A DNA stretch of 64,000 nt, taken from NCBI GenBank assembly GCA_003667245.1, contig RCNN01000026.1:1-64000 (forward strand), read 5' to 3'. A program made the position numbers and the translations under genes. The notes below the pieces were generated by a model. The model searched no databases. It saw only the letters and a program-made list of their open reading frames with translations, and was not told the origin of the DNA. The DNA is from Heterostelium multicystogenum (Eukaryota > Evosea > Eumycetozoa > Acytosteliales > Acytosteliaceae). Below, piece by piece: positions 34,523-45,420 of this stretch. The stretch's first letter is position 1, and every line of letters begins with the position of its first letter.

Positions 34523-36029
34523 TTAGGCAGAGACTTGTTTCTTCTCTTTCTTTGGAAGGAGTCCTTCATCTAGCAAGACCTTCTTCAATCCAGCATAGGT
34601 ATAATCTGTGTTTGGAGTGAATTTGTCGATTCTGTTTTGATCATTCAAATAATCAAAGTATTCATAATGAATCCTAAATAATAACAATAATAATATTTGT
34701 CAGTCCATTAGAGTATAATTTAATTATTATATCAATGTACATACTTATCATCACTAGAGTATCTGTAGCATTGGATTGTGGCACAGAAATCTTGAGAGAT
34801 ATTCTTCAACATATGAGTCTGGTAGAGGTATGGAGTAAGATAGGTAACCTGGTTAGCTTTGAAATCAGTTTCTATTAAAACAAAAAAGCAAAACGTAATA
34901 TTAATAAATTGGAATTCCTTCAAATTATTTTATAATAATAATAATAATTACCCATGTAAGGAACTAATATCTTTGGATTCAAGTCTGAGTAATAGTTGCA
35001 GTGAATTGAACCATAGAGTACCTTGATTACAGCAAAAGCGTCAGAGTGTTGGTGAATTGGAGAGTTGTGTCCCTTTGGCCAGATTTCAAGAACAAATGGA
35101 ACACCTGGTGAGTATCCAGAGTCCATACCTAGAGTAACACGGAGGTAGGTCTCTTCCAATTTGGAATGGTGTTCCTTGGCTTTTTCTTCGCATTTCTTGT
35201 AGAGAGCACCCTTGTTGTTAAGTGATTTACGGATGGCAACGGTGACTGCATCTGGGAGAGTAACACTATTACCGGCAACGACTGAGTACAACTGTTGGCA
35301 TTCTTTTGGAAGATTTCCAATAGAGGTGATGTGTCCAGCCTCAATGTCATCGAGGGTAATAACATCATTGTTGATGATGTATGGTGGCAATTGGAATGTT
35401 ACTGGCAACTCGTAGAATTTAATCTTGTTGATGAAAGAACTAGCCAAGGAAGTTCCAATGAAACAGAGGTCCTGGAGGAAAGCGACATTGGCTGGGAACT
35501 TGTATGACAAGAGAGTGAGTGATTCGGTAGCCTCTCCCTTTCCATATTTCAAAACCTTATTCTTACGGTCAAGAGAGAACCAATAGTTGACAGTGTTATC
35601 TTTTTCGAGGAAAGCTCTGGAATCCAAGGTGGTGGCCAAAACACTTGATGGATTGGCGTTGTTGTAGTTTAAGAATGTGGCAGATTTCTCAGCGATTTCC
35701 AAACAATAAATTGGGTAGGCTCCCTTGGAGTCTTCCTTCTTTGAATTGAAGAAGATACGGAAAGGTCCAGTTGGATTGACAATCTTGAAACGAATAGTAC
35801 CCTGGCTCTTTACATAGCACTCCTGATTTAAGTAGTTCTCTGGATAAGGACTGGCGGCTCCACTGGGTGCTGCAGTATGAAGCAAAGCTGCATTGACAGC
35901 ACTGCTGAGGACTTCACCAGCTTTTTGGGCAACGTGAGCAAAAGGTGATGCGGTGAAGATACCCTTGAAAGCGGCATCATCAGCAGCAACTCTAAAATAA
36001 GAATTATACTTGACAGTAGAAATTGTCAT
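34523..36029 (-). CDS. FAMeT-like domain fused to cysteine-dioxygenase-like cupin
   Basis: Three exons (34952-36029, 34745-34871, 34523-34673) give 451 aa. Residues 60-215 resemble the farnesoic acid O-methyltransferase-like carbohydrate/ligand-binding domain (TIRFKIVNPTGPFRIFF, NTVNYWFSLDRKNKVLKYGKG). Residues 290-430 resemble a cysteine dioxygenase type I cupin: PGVPFVLEIWPKGHNSPIHQ, then H-Q-H as the first two iron ligands and AFAVIKVLYGSI. The later strand that normally supplies the third His reads DFCATIQCYRYS, with Gln at that place. The Cys of the Cys-Tyr cofactor is also not seen. So the fold is supported but classical cysteine oxidation is not. The C-terminus is a Lys-rich tail. The exon joins are in frame and unambiguous. 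Confidence 0.7.
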
Positions 36030-36715
36030 GTTTGTATCTTTATATCTTAATGAAAAGAGGAAAGAATTAAACTGTTACTTGATCATGTACTCCATCACCT
36101 GATATTTATAATTTCCAATGTAGTGGCCGTTCAAACTCAACTAAATCCAATCAAAATGTAGTTTTGTTATTATTTAACAAAAACAAAATCTATTTTAAAT
36201 CTTGTTCAATATTACAAATCAATCATCTGAATCGGATCAGAATTTCAAAAAAACACCAAAACAAAAGTACCACAAAAGTATCCAAATTAGCAATCATTGC
36301 AGCAAGTGCATTTATTGGGGCACAGTTTTTGATCAAAATTGATGATTTTAAATTTAAATTTTGGAATCCAATAAACACACAATTTTGTTCTAGGTTTGGA
36401 AACAAATAAATAAATATTAAGCAAACTTTAATTTAGCAACATCTTGTAAGTTGTCACTTTATAATAATTAACATCATCAACATCATCAAATAGAATTGCA
36501 GTGGTTTTTGTTATCAAATGAAATAATTGAATTAAACTTGAGATCTTTACATTATTAAGATACATTGGTTGAATAAATCTTAATGGAGAACAGGTTTAAT
36601 ATTGTTTTGTTAGCTCCTTATCCTTCTCCTATCCGAGTTTGGTGTGCTTAAAATAAAATGTGAGAAGTTTAATCCCGCTATGCTCCAGAGGAAAAGTAAA
36701 GATATTGTAGTTGAA
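36030..36715. other. Intergenic region
   Basis: About 690 bp. 36164-36409 is open on both strands (with a hydrophobic stretch IAASAFIGAQFLIKI), but start context and composition are weak, so I do not call a gene. It contains the promoter of the minus-strand 34.5-kb gene and the 3' end of snurportin. Confidence 0.4.
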
Positions 36716-37864
36716 TTAAACTTCATCCATTTTCAATTTGGTTATTAAATCCGGCAAATATTGGGATGAAAGTGATAGCATTAATGGAGTAGAACAAAAG
36801 TCATAGTGTGATTCTTTGTGATAGAATAAAATGAATTCAACAGGGAAGCTTCCATCGTTCGACATTGAGGAGGATTCTGTGTCTTTGTCATTTGAGTGCG
36901 ATTGAATTCTGAGCGTATTAAGTTCTTCGAGCGATGTTACGTCGCAGCTGTAGGAAGGAAGTGGAATGAAGGGATGTGGATTGGAATTGGATCTTTTGGA
37001 CGATGTAGTTTCCGCAAGTTTGGTTTGTTTCCAAAAGAATCTAAACTCTGTTTCACAGTCGCACAACATGCTACCCTTCCAGCAGAGGATATCCAATACA
37101 TAATAAACCGATTTCAATGGTTCAAAGAGACAGTCCAATATACAGTAGCGATTTGCTACGTTGCCAGAGGTTTCACGCGATGCTGGTGATCCATAGGGCA
37201 AAGTTGAGAGAAAAGTAGAGAGAATATGGCCATCTGGGGAGCGAGCAACCGTCATATCTCGCTGAGATATCACCAGACAACGCTTACCTTGCGAAGCGGG
37301 TACGGCAAGCCACTCTTCGCTGAAATACATTGGAATGTCAGTCATTGACTCTGCCAACATCAAATGATTGGAGTATTGTGACACTTCTTTCATTTGTTTC
37401 TTTTCTTTCTGTTTCTTTCTCTTATCTCTATTCTTCTGTGTATTGGAAGTAGCGGTTGTTGTTGACAAGTTTTTATCGTTGTTGGTGTATTCCGATGATG
37501 TTTCGTCTGACACCATCTCCATGCTGTCATCTAGAGGAACTTGATCATGGAGATGACCATCATCTTGTTCGTTGTTTATATTGGTAGGTTGTGATATAGT
37601 GTATGGTTTGGTATCGGATACAACTGAACGAAGCTGTTGTACAAGATCACGTCGTTTTACCTTTTGTTTCTCTAGGTAATAGTCTCTTCGCTTCTGTGAT
37701 TCCGGTGTACTTATAGTAGATTTGAAAGACTGCTTTCTATGACTGAATTCATCACCATCATCTTTAAACTTTGTTGATCCGAATAAGCTTGATAACAATT
37801 CACCATCGTCATTATTCTTTTTTGAAGAACCCATAGGTTGTAACTCTTGACCATCCATGTCCAA
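36716..37864 (-). CDS. snupn: Snurportin-1
   Basis: 382 aa, intronless. The N-terminus has an importin-beta-binding-like basic helix (RRDYYLEKQKVKRRDLVQQL, about residues 59-78). A Lys-rich linker follows, then the m3G-cap-binding domain: YFSEEWLAVPASQGKRCLVI, FLSTLPYGSPASRE, YCILDCLFEPLKSVYYVLDI, LCWKGSMLCDCETEFRFFW and VEFILFYHKESHYDFCSTPL. These reproduce the family signature (KR-L-V-I, ILDC, YYVLD-x-x-CW, D-C-x-T/E-F-R-F-W, LFYHK-x-x-HY). Snurportin imports spliceosomal snRNPs into the nucleus by bridging the trimethylguanosine cap and importin beta. Length is close to the human protein. No oddities. Confidence 0.93.
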   Translation of the reverse strand: MDMDGQELQPMGSSKKNNDDGELLSSLFGSTKFKDDGDEFSHRKQSFKSTISTPESQKRRDYYLEKQKVKRRDLVQQLRSVVSDTKPYTISQPTNINNEQDDGHLHDQVPLDDSMEMVSDETSSEYTNNDKNLSTTTATSNTQKNRDKRKKQKEKKQMKEVSQYSNHLMLAESMTDIPMYFSEEWLAVPASQGKRCLVISQRDMTVARSPDGHILSTFLSTLPYGSPASRETSGNVANRYCILDCLFEPLKSVYYVLDILCWKGSMLCDCETEFRFFWKQTKLAETTSSKRSNSNPHPFIPLPSYSCDVTSLEELNTLRIQSHSNDKDTESSSMSNDGSFPVEFILFYHKESHYDFCSTPLMLSLSSQYLPDLITKLKMDEV

Positions 37865-38499
37865 GCCTATCTATCTATATATAACCAAAGTACTATGGTA
37901 ACCAAATACTTGAACTTAGCATATCTCAAGACCAGATTGAAAGAAAAATGAGATTTGTTGTTGAAAAATATTTTGTAAGTCATGTGCATAACACTTTTTA
38001 TCAAGTGGGTTGAGATGGCACATCGTGTAATGTTTTTATTTTAGTTGTGAATGCCGTCTCTCCTTTGAAATGCAGATGACTTCTGAATTTTCCCTAACTT
38101 TAAATGATAATATCTTAAAATAAATTAACAACCACCTATATAAGACAGATCCCAAATATTGATTTTCCAACCCCAGGACTACCATGATGAATAATCAACG
38201 AAATAACAACAGCAATAGCAACAACAGTTTATTGGTCAATCTATCTCATGTGTTACTTAAGCAACAATATGTTTTTTGAGTGACCTTGTAGACAAAATCA
38301 GATTTTCTCTTGTATCTAAACGACTCTTCAATGAGAGGCGCCATTATCTATTACATGGCGATCAAAAAATTTTTTGAACTATGATTGTCTAAAGTCGTAT
38401 GTCGAATGCTTTGATTCTCTTATTCTCTGATATCAGAAAGCAAATCAAATGATGAATCTCCCTTTCTGTTAATAAATATCTCTTCAATAGCTATCTTGT
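37865..38499. other. Intergenic region
   Basis: About 635 bp between snurportin and the helicase gene. No gene seen. Several inverted words near 38340-38430; nothing I can name. Confidence 0.4.
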
Positions 38500-40341
38500 T
38501 TATTTCTTTTTCTTTTTGAATAAAGATATACCATTATCTTCGTCATCGTTGACTGCTGTAGGTGCTTTTGGTTTGGTGTTTGTGTTGCTGTTGTCTAAAC
38601 TATCATTGGTTCTCTTCTTGGATGTAGTAGTATTCGTACTTGTAGTGGCAGGTGCAGATTTAACATTGGTTGCTGTTTCTTGTTGTTTTTGTACATTTGC
38701 TTTGTCAGTAGTATCTTTGGTGTCATTCTTTTTCTTATTCTTCTTTGTAGTGGTTGTTGTAGTTGTCGGTGTCGACGATGTTTCATTACTATTGCTGGCA
38801 GCAGTAGTAGCTGATGATTCTTTTAATTTCTTATCTTCCAACATCTGTTTTGTTAATTCGTTTCTTTCGTCTCTTCTTGCTTTTTCCTTTACTCCAAACT
38901 CTATTTCATCTAAGAACTGTATTTATGATGGATGTTGACCGTTAGTATTTATATGATCGTCGACAGAAGATACAACTTGTGATACTTACAATTTCAACCA
39001 ATTTTTCTAGCTGTTGATGATTCCCCAAGATGTCTGTAAACAGCCTCGTCGTCTGTTTTGTAGAGCTCCAATTGCTTACCGATCGCTTCTTCTACGTTCT
39101 TGACAAGTTCTACATCATGTGGAGTGACAAATGAGATAGCACGACCTGATCTTCCAAAACGTGCAGTTCTACCAACACGATGAATATAGTCTTTTGATGA
39201 ATTGGAAAGCTTGTAGTTGATGACCATTTGAACGTCTGGAATATCCAGACCACGACTTGCAACATCGGTTGCAATTAATACTCTAATTTTACCGGATTTA
39301 AAACTGTTTCAATGCATTCAGACGGTCCTTTTGACTTAGAAAAGAATGTAACGAAACTGACTTTATATCCAACTTGTTCAACATTCCTTTGACTGCCTCT
39401 ACATTTCTACAGCTGTTGATAAAAACAATAGCAGAGCTGCTATCATGCTTCTTAAGCAAGTAGACCAAATGACTGTCCTTTGCTTGTGGTGGCATAAATA
39501 TATAGTATTGAGATAGTGTATCTACTGTATCATATCTATAATAAATAATCTAATTAGCATATCCTAGACTGTTTCGATGCACCAATCAAAAACATTCAAT
39601 GGCTTACTTATTATTATCTTCAAATACAAATGGGTCCTTCATTGGAACCAGTTCTAATTTCTTATTCTTGTTGGTCATTGTTGCTGAGAATAACAATGTC
39701 TGTATATTCGATGGTAGATGTTCAACTATTTTCTGTATATATGATATTAATATTTGATAATGAATAGATCTAAATGTTTGATAGGTACATACTTGAACTT
39801 CTAATTCAAAGTCAGGACCCAACATTCGGTCTGCCTCATCAAGTACGAGGAATCTACAGAATTGCAAGGCCAACTTCATTCCATTGTTAAGATGTGCAGC
39901 CAGTCTACCTGGTGTGGCGACAATGATATGAGGTCTTTTGTCGAGAATGAGTGATTGTTGGACATTGTCTATTCCACCAATGACAACACAGCAGTTGACA
40001 TTGATATTGTTTCCAAGTGCTTTGAACTGCTCACCAATCTGCACTGCCAACTCTCTGGTGGGAGTGAGAACTACTGCAAAAATACCATATGGGTCTTCCG
40101 ACAATGCTGAAAGAATAGGGAGTGCAAAAGCAGCGGTCTTTCCTTGACCTGTCTTTGCACTTGCAAGAATGTTACGACCTGCTAGAATTGCTGGTATAGT
40201 ATTGTATTGAATGCTTGATGGTGATTTAAAGCCCAGTTGCTTGCATGTTGCAAGCAACCAAGGTGCTAGTCCAAGATCCTCGAACTTTCTTTCTTTAGCA
40301 GCTCCACTGCCAACATTATCATCTTTAAAAATACGATCCAT
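38500..40341 (-). CDS. ddx49: DEAD-box RNA helicase DDX49/Dbp8-like
   Basis: Four exons (39793-40341, 39608-39732, 38990-39535, 38500-38916). Motifs in order: Q motif ([14 protein letters not shown]), I ([10 protein letters not shown]), Ia (PTRELAVQ), GG (VIGGID), Ib (TPGRL), II (DEAD in [16 protein letters not shown]), III (SAT), IV (SAIVFINSC), V ([20 protein letters not shown]) and VI ([13 protein letters not shown]). VIH-x-DIP and the LFSATMT region fit DDX49/Dbp8, a 18S rRNA-processing helicase. The C-terminus is a Lys/Thr/Asn-rich tail ending in a Lys cluster. Extra bases in runs 39300-39303 and 39023-39026 break motif V and the linker, and must be ignored. The first intron (60 nt) is open and a multiple of three. 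Ribosome biogenesis is shared with rrp15 in this window. Confidence 0.92.
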
Positions 40342-40558
40342 AACTTGATCAAGTGAATACTATATATTCCTAAGATTAGATGTTCTTGATTGATACAATC
40401 TATTACAAATAAAGTAGTAAATGATACTCGTTCGTTTTTGTTTTTATTTTATTTTATTTTTTTGAATATATTTATTTTCTAAAAATATTAAATTGTGCAT
40501 CTATTAAGTGTGCCATTGGTGAATCACAAAAGTCCAAATCAAACTAAAGTCATCAAAT

Positions 40559-42321
40559 TCAGTATTCTTTTTTGGGTGGCAGATAGACGACGGCAGAACC
40601 ACAAAACATTCTATAGTAGATGTCATCTTCCATGACGGTGTCCCATTGGTTGAAATTGATATGGTAGCGATGGTTCTTCAGGTTCTTGCCTCCCATTAAT
40701 ATGATGTAGCTCTCTTGCTCCGATAAGCTGTAGTAAGTCATTGAGACATGATGTCCTGATTTCATTGGTGAATGGCCGAGTTCAGTGATTTCATTGGTGT
40801 CAATGTTAAATCGTGTGAACTTTCCATCGCTATTGAGGAGGAAAACATTGCCTAGTCCATCAGTACAAGCTGCAATAGGTGATTTTCAAAGAGTTGTTTA
40901 GACCTTGTTTGGAAAACAAGCTTTTTCTCGATGTCGATTGACAGGATCCTTTGTGCACCCTGTGCGATGGTGTAATAAATTCCTTTGTAGAAAAAGGACA
41001 CAATCTTATCAGATTCATCACTTAATGTCAAAACTTTTCGAATATCATTGACTTGGTGCTTAATCTATCGAGTCTTTCTCCGCTCATGACATAGATATAC
41101 TCCTTCTGGTCGTAGCAGACGGAAATGTGTTCGGACATTTTGGGGAAATCACTATCAATGTCGAAGGTCTTTGTTTTAAGCGAGAATCTAAAATATCGGT
41201 TTGGTTGGCCTCTTCCGCCAAATACGTAGACATATTCATTGATGGCAACCATTCCACTGAAAGTGCTATAGAAATTGATCTTAAACTTGAGTGATTCCGA
41301 TGCAAAGTTGTTGGACAGATCGATCAAAGACAATCCACGCTCAGTGTGTGCAGAGATCAAAATTGGCACAGGATGGTCCATATTTTTCTGAGTATCACTT
41401 GGGGTTTTAGATGCATTGGGATTATCGATTAATAGTTTAATCGATTGCCTTATTAAACATTCGATTGCTTTGGTATCGAATGGGCTAATAGTTAAGTTAT
41501 AGACGGTTTTAGGTACTGTGCATTTAGGAGTTGTCGATGACATAGTTTTAAATTGTCTGCTGAATTCACCGACCAGATCCAAAACTATTTGATCGCTATC
41601 ACTATAGTTCGATTTGATGTTGCTGAGATTGTATCTTTCATCGCAATCAGGACGAAATATAGTATTGATGTTTGATAGAATGAACGACTGCAGCGACACA
41701 GATTGGTGAAGCGAATTTATAATCGCAGGTATTAAGTAGCTATCAGTTGTATCCATCGGAACCACAGAAGCATCTTGGATGTGAGAATCGCTTGAGTTTT
41801 CAGACTCCAGTTTACTATTCAGGTTGATGATGTTGCTTAGGTGCTTGAGCTCTTCGATGTGTCTATTAATTTCATCTTTGATGTGACTGATCTCACTTTC
41901 GATTGGTGATCTCAGCTTTTTTTTCCTCTCTCATGAGGTACTCATGAAATCCATAAAAAGCCTTCTGTATTTCAGTCTCTTTTGATTGCAACAATAGGTA
42001 TTTTTCGGTTGCTTCCTTCAGATAATTCCAGATATCAGACAATCTTGTTTTGATACATGATGATTCTTGATCATCATTTATAATGGATATACTATTGTCA
42101 CTGCTATTGTGATTGTTGTTGATGACAACTCCATGATTCAAACTATTTAAAGTGTTTCTGATATGATGAATATGATCATAATATTCAGAATGATCTGGAA
42201 ATTGTTTAATATGGTTAAACAAGCATGCAGAGCACATCAACTTGTTGCATTCATAACACAATGCATCAAAGACTCTCTTGTGTTTCAAACATAAAAGTTT
42301 GTTATTCATGTCGCTCATCAT
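40559..42321 (-). CDS. B-box zinc finger / kelch-like repeat protein
   Basis: The N-terminal B-box (LCLKHKRVFDALCYECNKLM, then CSACLFNHIKQFPDH) provides the C/H zinc ligands. A coiled region (EISHIKDEINRHIEELKHLS) follows, then beta-propeller-like repeats with kelch features (VAINEYVYVFGGRGQPNRYF, DQKEYIYVMSGERLDRLS, SYIILMGGKNLKNHRYHINF). Dictyostelids have many B-box proteins with kelch, FNIP or IPT repeats, mostly uncharacterised. Frame breaks at the run 41917-41924 (one extra base), near 41045 and near 40885; bridging gives about 585 aa. Start chosen at the double Met at 42321; an in-frame ATG at 42375 would add 18 hydrophobic residues. Probably a cytosolic scaffold. No RING domain is seen, so E3 ligase activity is not supported. 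Confidence 0.8.
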
Positions 42322-43782
42322 TTTGCTATATACATGTATAAATTTATAAGCGTTTGTGAAAGAAATGATTAACAATGGGGTTAGTTTTGGATCACTTGAA
42401 AAAATATCATACTTGACAGTGATTTACACATGTTAAATTAAAATTTCATTTTATCACTATGTTAAAAATTGAAAATAAACAGTTCACTTTAAACTTTAGG
42501 TGAATGTTCCTAATTTATTTATTAATGGAAGTGTTGTTTAAGAAAACATTGTTGAAAACAAATAAAAATATTTTATAGATAGTTTACAATTCTTATTTTA
42601 TATTGGAATTATATATTTTTATATATTTATTTAGGAACTTTTAATATATTTTCAATCAAATAGAGTAAGATCTAATCAATCATGAGTTCTCTATAAAGTT
42701 CTACAATAAAATAACTTTTAGTATCTCTATTTTGCTAGAAAGAATAATTTACAATGAAAGGCACATCTGGACTTTAGTTAAAATAATTTCCACAAAGATA
42801 GAAGATAATTCAAAAAGGTTTTCATCTCATGTTCAACTAAATGAAATAACTGGACCAACTTTGGATGACCTTTGGAGATAATTGGAATCTTTGGATTAGA
42901 TTCCACAAAAATTCGATCATTGAACAGTTCTTTTAATTAATTTTCTATCCATTATTTAAACAATAAGATGATAAATCATTAATAAAGACTCAACTTAGAA
43001 AGTAATAATGACTATTATTTGTTACTTCTATTTGAAACTATTTTAAAAATACGATATTTAACATTAAAAATTAGTTAGATAATTCTAATCGAGGTACCTA
43101 CAACTAATATTATTGTATATCAAATAATATTTATATATATATGTTATATATATGGTATTCTATAAAAATTAAATTAAAACCCCCTTCCTGTTCATATGAT
43201 TTTTTTGAACAAATACTTTAAAGAACCCACTAATTATGAAAGTTATTCAGATGATAAGAGTGGTGTTGGTGGTGGTGGGAAGGGACTATCAATCTATCTA
43301 TCTGTCTATCCATTTTTAAAATGATTTAAAATTCTTTTAATTAAGATAGGATAGAAAAGAAATACAACGAATAGTCTGAAAGTTGCAAACAAATACTCAC
43401 TTTAATTAAACAATGTTGGTTGTACAGTTTGAAGTTAACTTACACTAAATCAATAACCAATTGATATTCAATGAGATTGACTACTTGTTTGTCATTACAT
43501 ATGTATATAATATATTTATATAATAACTTCAATGCATGACACAAAATAAGTAATACATGAATGGTGTGGAATTAATTGAACACCCCCTCTCTCTCTAAAC
43601 AAACATGTCAACATCATTCCACCATAATTTATCATATTCTACTAAATTACATTATTTTAAATATTAAATTTAATATCTATTAAATATTAAAGTTTACTTT
43701 GACAAACCTATAAATTGAATGAAATAAAATCATCATTCATTCACTACTCAATCATATTTATAAGTTTATATTCATTTCAAAG
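42322..43782. other. AT-rich intergenic region
   Basis: 1.46 kb between two divergent genes. No coding frames or RNA genes seen. Poly-purine/pyrimidine words and GGTGGTGGTGG at 43266-43276; TCTATCTATCTGTCTATC at 43291-43310. Confidence 0.45.
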
Positions 43783-45039
43783 ATGAACATAAAATTTTAT
43801 TTATCAATTATATCTGTGCTGATTGTTGTGGCTAGCTCCACTTCATGTCAGGAAAATTACCAATGTGGCAACATGCCATTTTCCAGTTGTTTTAAAAATA
43901 CTTATTTTGAAATGAGCCCTGGTATTGGTGTTGATAGCTCTGGCAATATAGTACTACTAGGATACTTCAATCAGACTTCCAACCTTAATGTTAAATATAT
44001 TGCCACTCTTTCACCCAATGGTGGCCTGCTTAACCCTTCTTATGCTATCAGAACTGATGTTAATACTGGTTCAGGATACTCAAAGTCCTACGAACTCAGA
44101 AACTATGTTGCATCTATTAGCCAACCATTTATTCATGTCTCCAAGAACAATGCACCATTCGTTGGTCCCTATTTCCAAAATGGAACCTTCAATGAAGTCT
44201 GGGCACTAAAGGGATACACTCTTGGTCTTGGATTCGATGATGTCAATAAAAGAACATACTATTGTGATGGTAATGTCCACCGTATTAATAAAATAGTCCT
44301 TACCCAACAAGATCGCTATCAAGACGCCCAAGATCTCTATCTTTCTCAAAATTGCAATTTCATCGGTGCCGTTGGTAATGATCTCTATCTTGCCATGATC
44401 CAATACTTGGACTCAGGAACCATTACTACTGTTTATAAAGGTAGTATTTCTTGCAGTAAATGTCAAGCAAACTCTCTTCAAAAGATTGTAAGTGGTTTGA
44501 ACTTTGAGGCCAATGGATTCTACTTGACTTCTACACATATGTTCTTCAGCTCATCAACTGGTATCACTCAACTCCCATTGAGTGGAGATTTAGTTCAGTT
44601 AAGAGTCATTGTCTCTGAAAAAGTTAAAAGATTCATCCTCGATGCATCTGGAGACTGGATCTACTATCAAACTGACGATTTGAAACAGGTCAAGAAAGTT
44701 GGTCCAATTTCAGCAAATCATCCACAAACTACTGTGATCTTTGATAAATCGATTAATGAGCCAACTGGAACATGCGGATGCACCAGTGGATTTACTGGAG
44801 ATCAGTGTCAGACATGCAATCCAGGTCAAACTCAATGGGTAGATGGAGTTCCTCAATGCGCTCCAGTCGACTCCAAAGGAAATCCAACCACTTGCCAACA
44901 AGGTTACCAATGTAAAAACTATCCCTTTAGTAAATGTGCCTACTGGACCTGTCAATGTCAAGATGGTTTCTCTGGAAATGATTGCATGACATGTGCTGGA
45001 ACTGTAACATGGAACAATGGTATTCCAGTGTGTAATTAA
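43783..45039 (+). CDS. Secreted Cys-rich protein with EGF-like C-terminus
   Basis: 418 aa, intronless. Signal peptide MNIKFYLSIISVLIVVASST. The mature N-terminus has CQENYQCGNMPFSSC. About 270 aa of beta-propeller-like sequence follow (GIGVDSSGNIVLLGYF, LGFDDVNKRTYYCDG, FILDASGDWIYYQTDD), and then two EGF-like units (CGCTSGFTGDQCQTCNPGQT, then CQCQDGFSGNDCMTC). The motif C-Q-x2-Y-Q-C-x-N-x-P-F-S-x-C recurs near the C-terminus as CQQGYQCKNYPFSKC, so the propeller region is bracketed by two copies. No TM or GPI signal, so it is probably extracellular. Function unknown; matrix or signalling roles are guesses. Confidence 0.8.
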   Translation: MNIKFYLSIISVLIVVASSTSCQENYQCGNMPFSSCFKNTYFEMSPGIGVDSSGNIVLLGYFNQTSNLNVKYIATLSPNGGLLNPSYAIRTDVNTGSGYSKSYELRNYVASISQPFIHVSKNNAPFVGPYFQNGTFNEVWALKGYTLGLGFDDVNKRTYYCDGNVHRINKIVLTQQDRYQDAQDLYLSQNCNFIGAVGNDLYLAMIQYLDSGTITTVYKGSISCSKCQANSLQKIVSGLNFEANGFYLTSTHMFFSSSTGITQLPLSGDLVQLRVIVSEKVKRFILDASGDWIYYQTDDLKQVKKVGPISANHPQTTVIFDKSINEPTGTCGCTSGFTGDQCQTCNPGQTQWVDGVPQCAPVDSKGNPTTCQQGYQCKNYPFSKCAYWTCQCQDGFSGNDCMTCAGTVTWNNGIPVCN

Positions 45040-45420
45040 GCAATTACAATCTAGCTTATATTTATATAAATAATAATTTTATAGATTTGGAAATAAACAT
45101 TGCTGTTTTCCCAAACCTTTTCTTTATTTGTTTTAATAATTTTAAATTCAAACTTATATTAAATGTTTGAGATTGCCTGCTTGTTATATTGTTTATGGAA
45201 AATACTTATTTTCAGGAATGAAATAAGTTGTGGTGATGTGAAATTGATGATACTGGTATTTTGTCTATATAAATAAGATATATTATATTATTATTATTAT
45301 TATTATAAAAAAAGGTAGATGGATGTTAGAAAAAAATAATGAAATTTCATTAGTGGATGTGAGATTGGTTTTGTGATATCGCTCTGTGATTGGTTGGTTA
45401 CTTGTCTGGTTGCTTATGGT
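45040..45420. other. Convergent 3' intergenic region
   Basis: 381 bp between two stop codons. It includes an ATT array (45290-45306) and A-runs. No gene. Confidence 0.45.

Noticed and set aside
38516..38938. 140-aa Val/Leu/Ser-rich plus-strand frame
   Set aside because: Antisense of the Lys/Thr/Asn-rich helicase tail.
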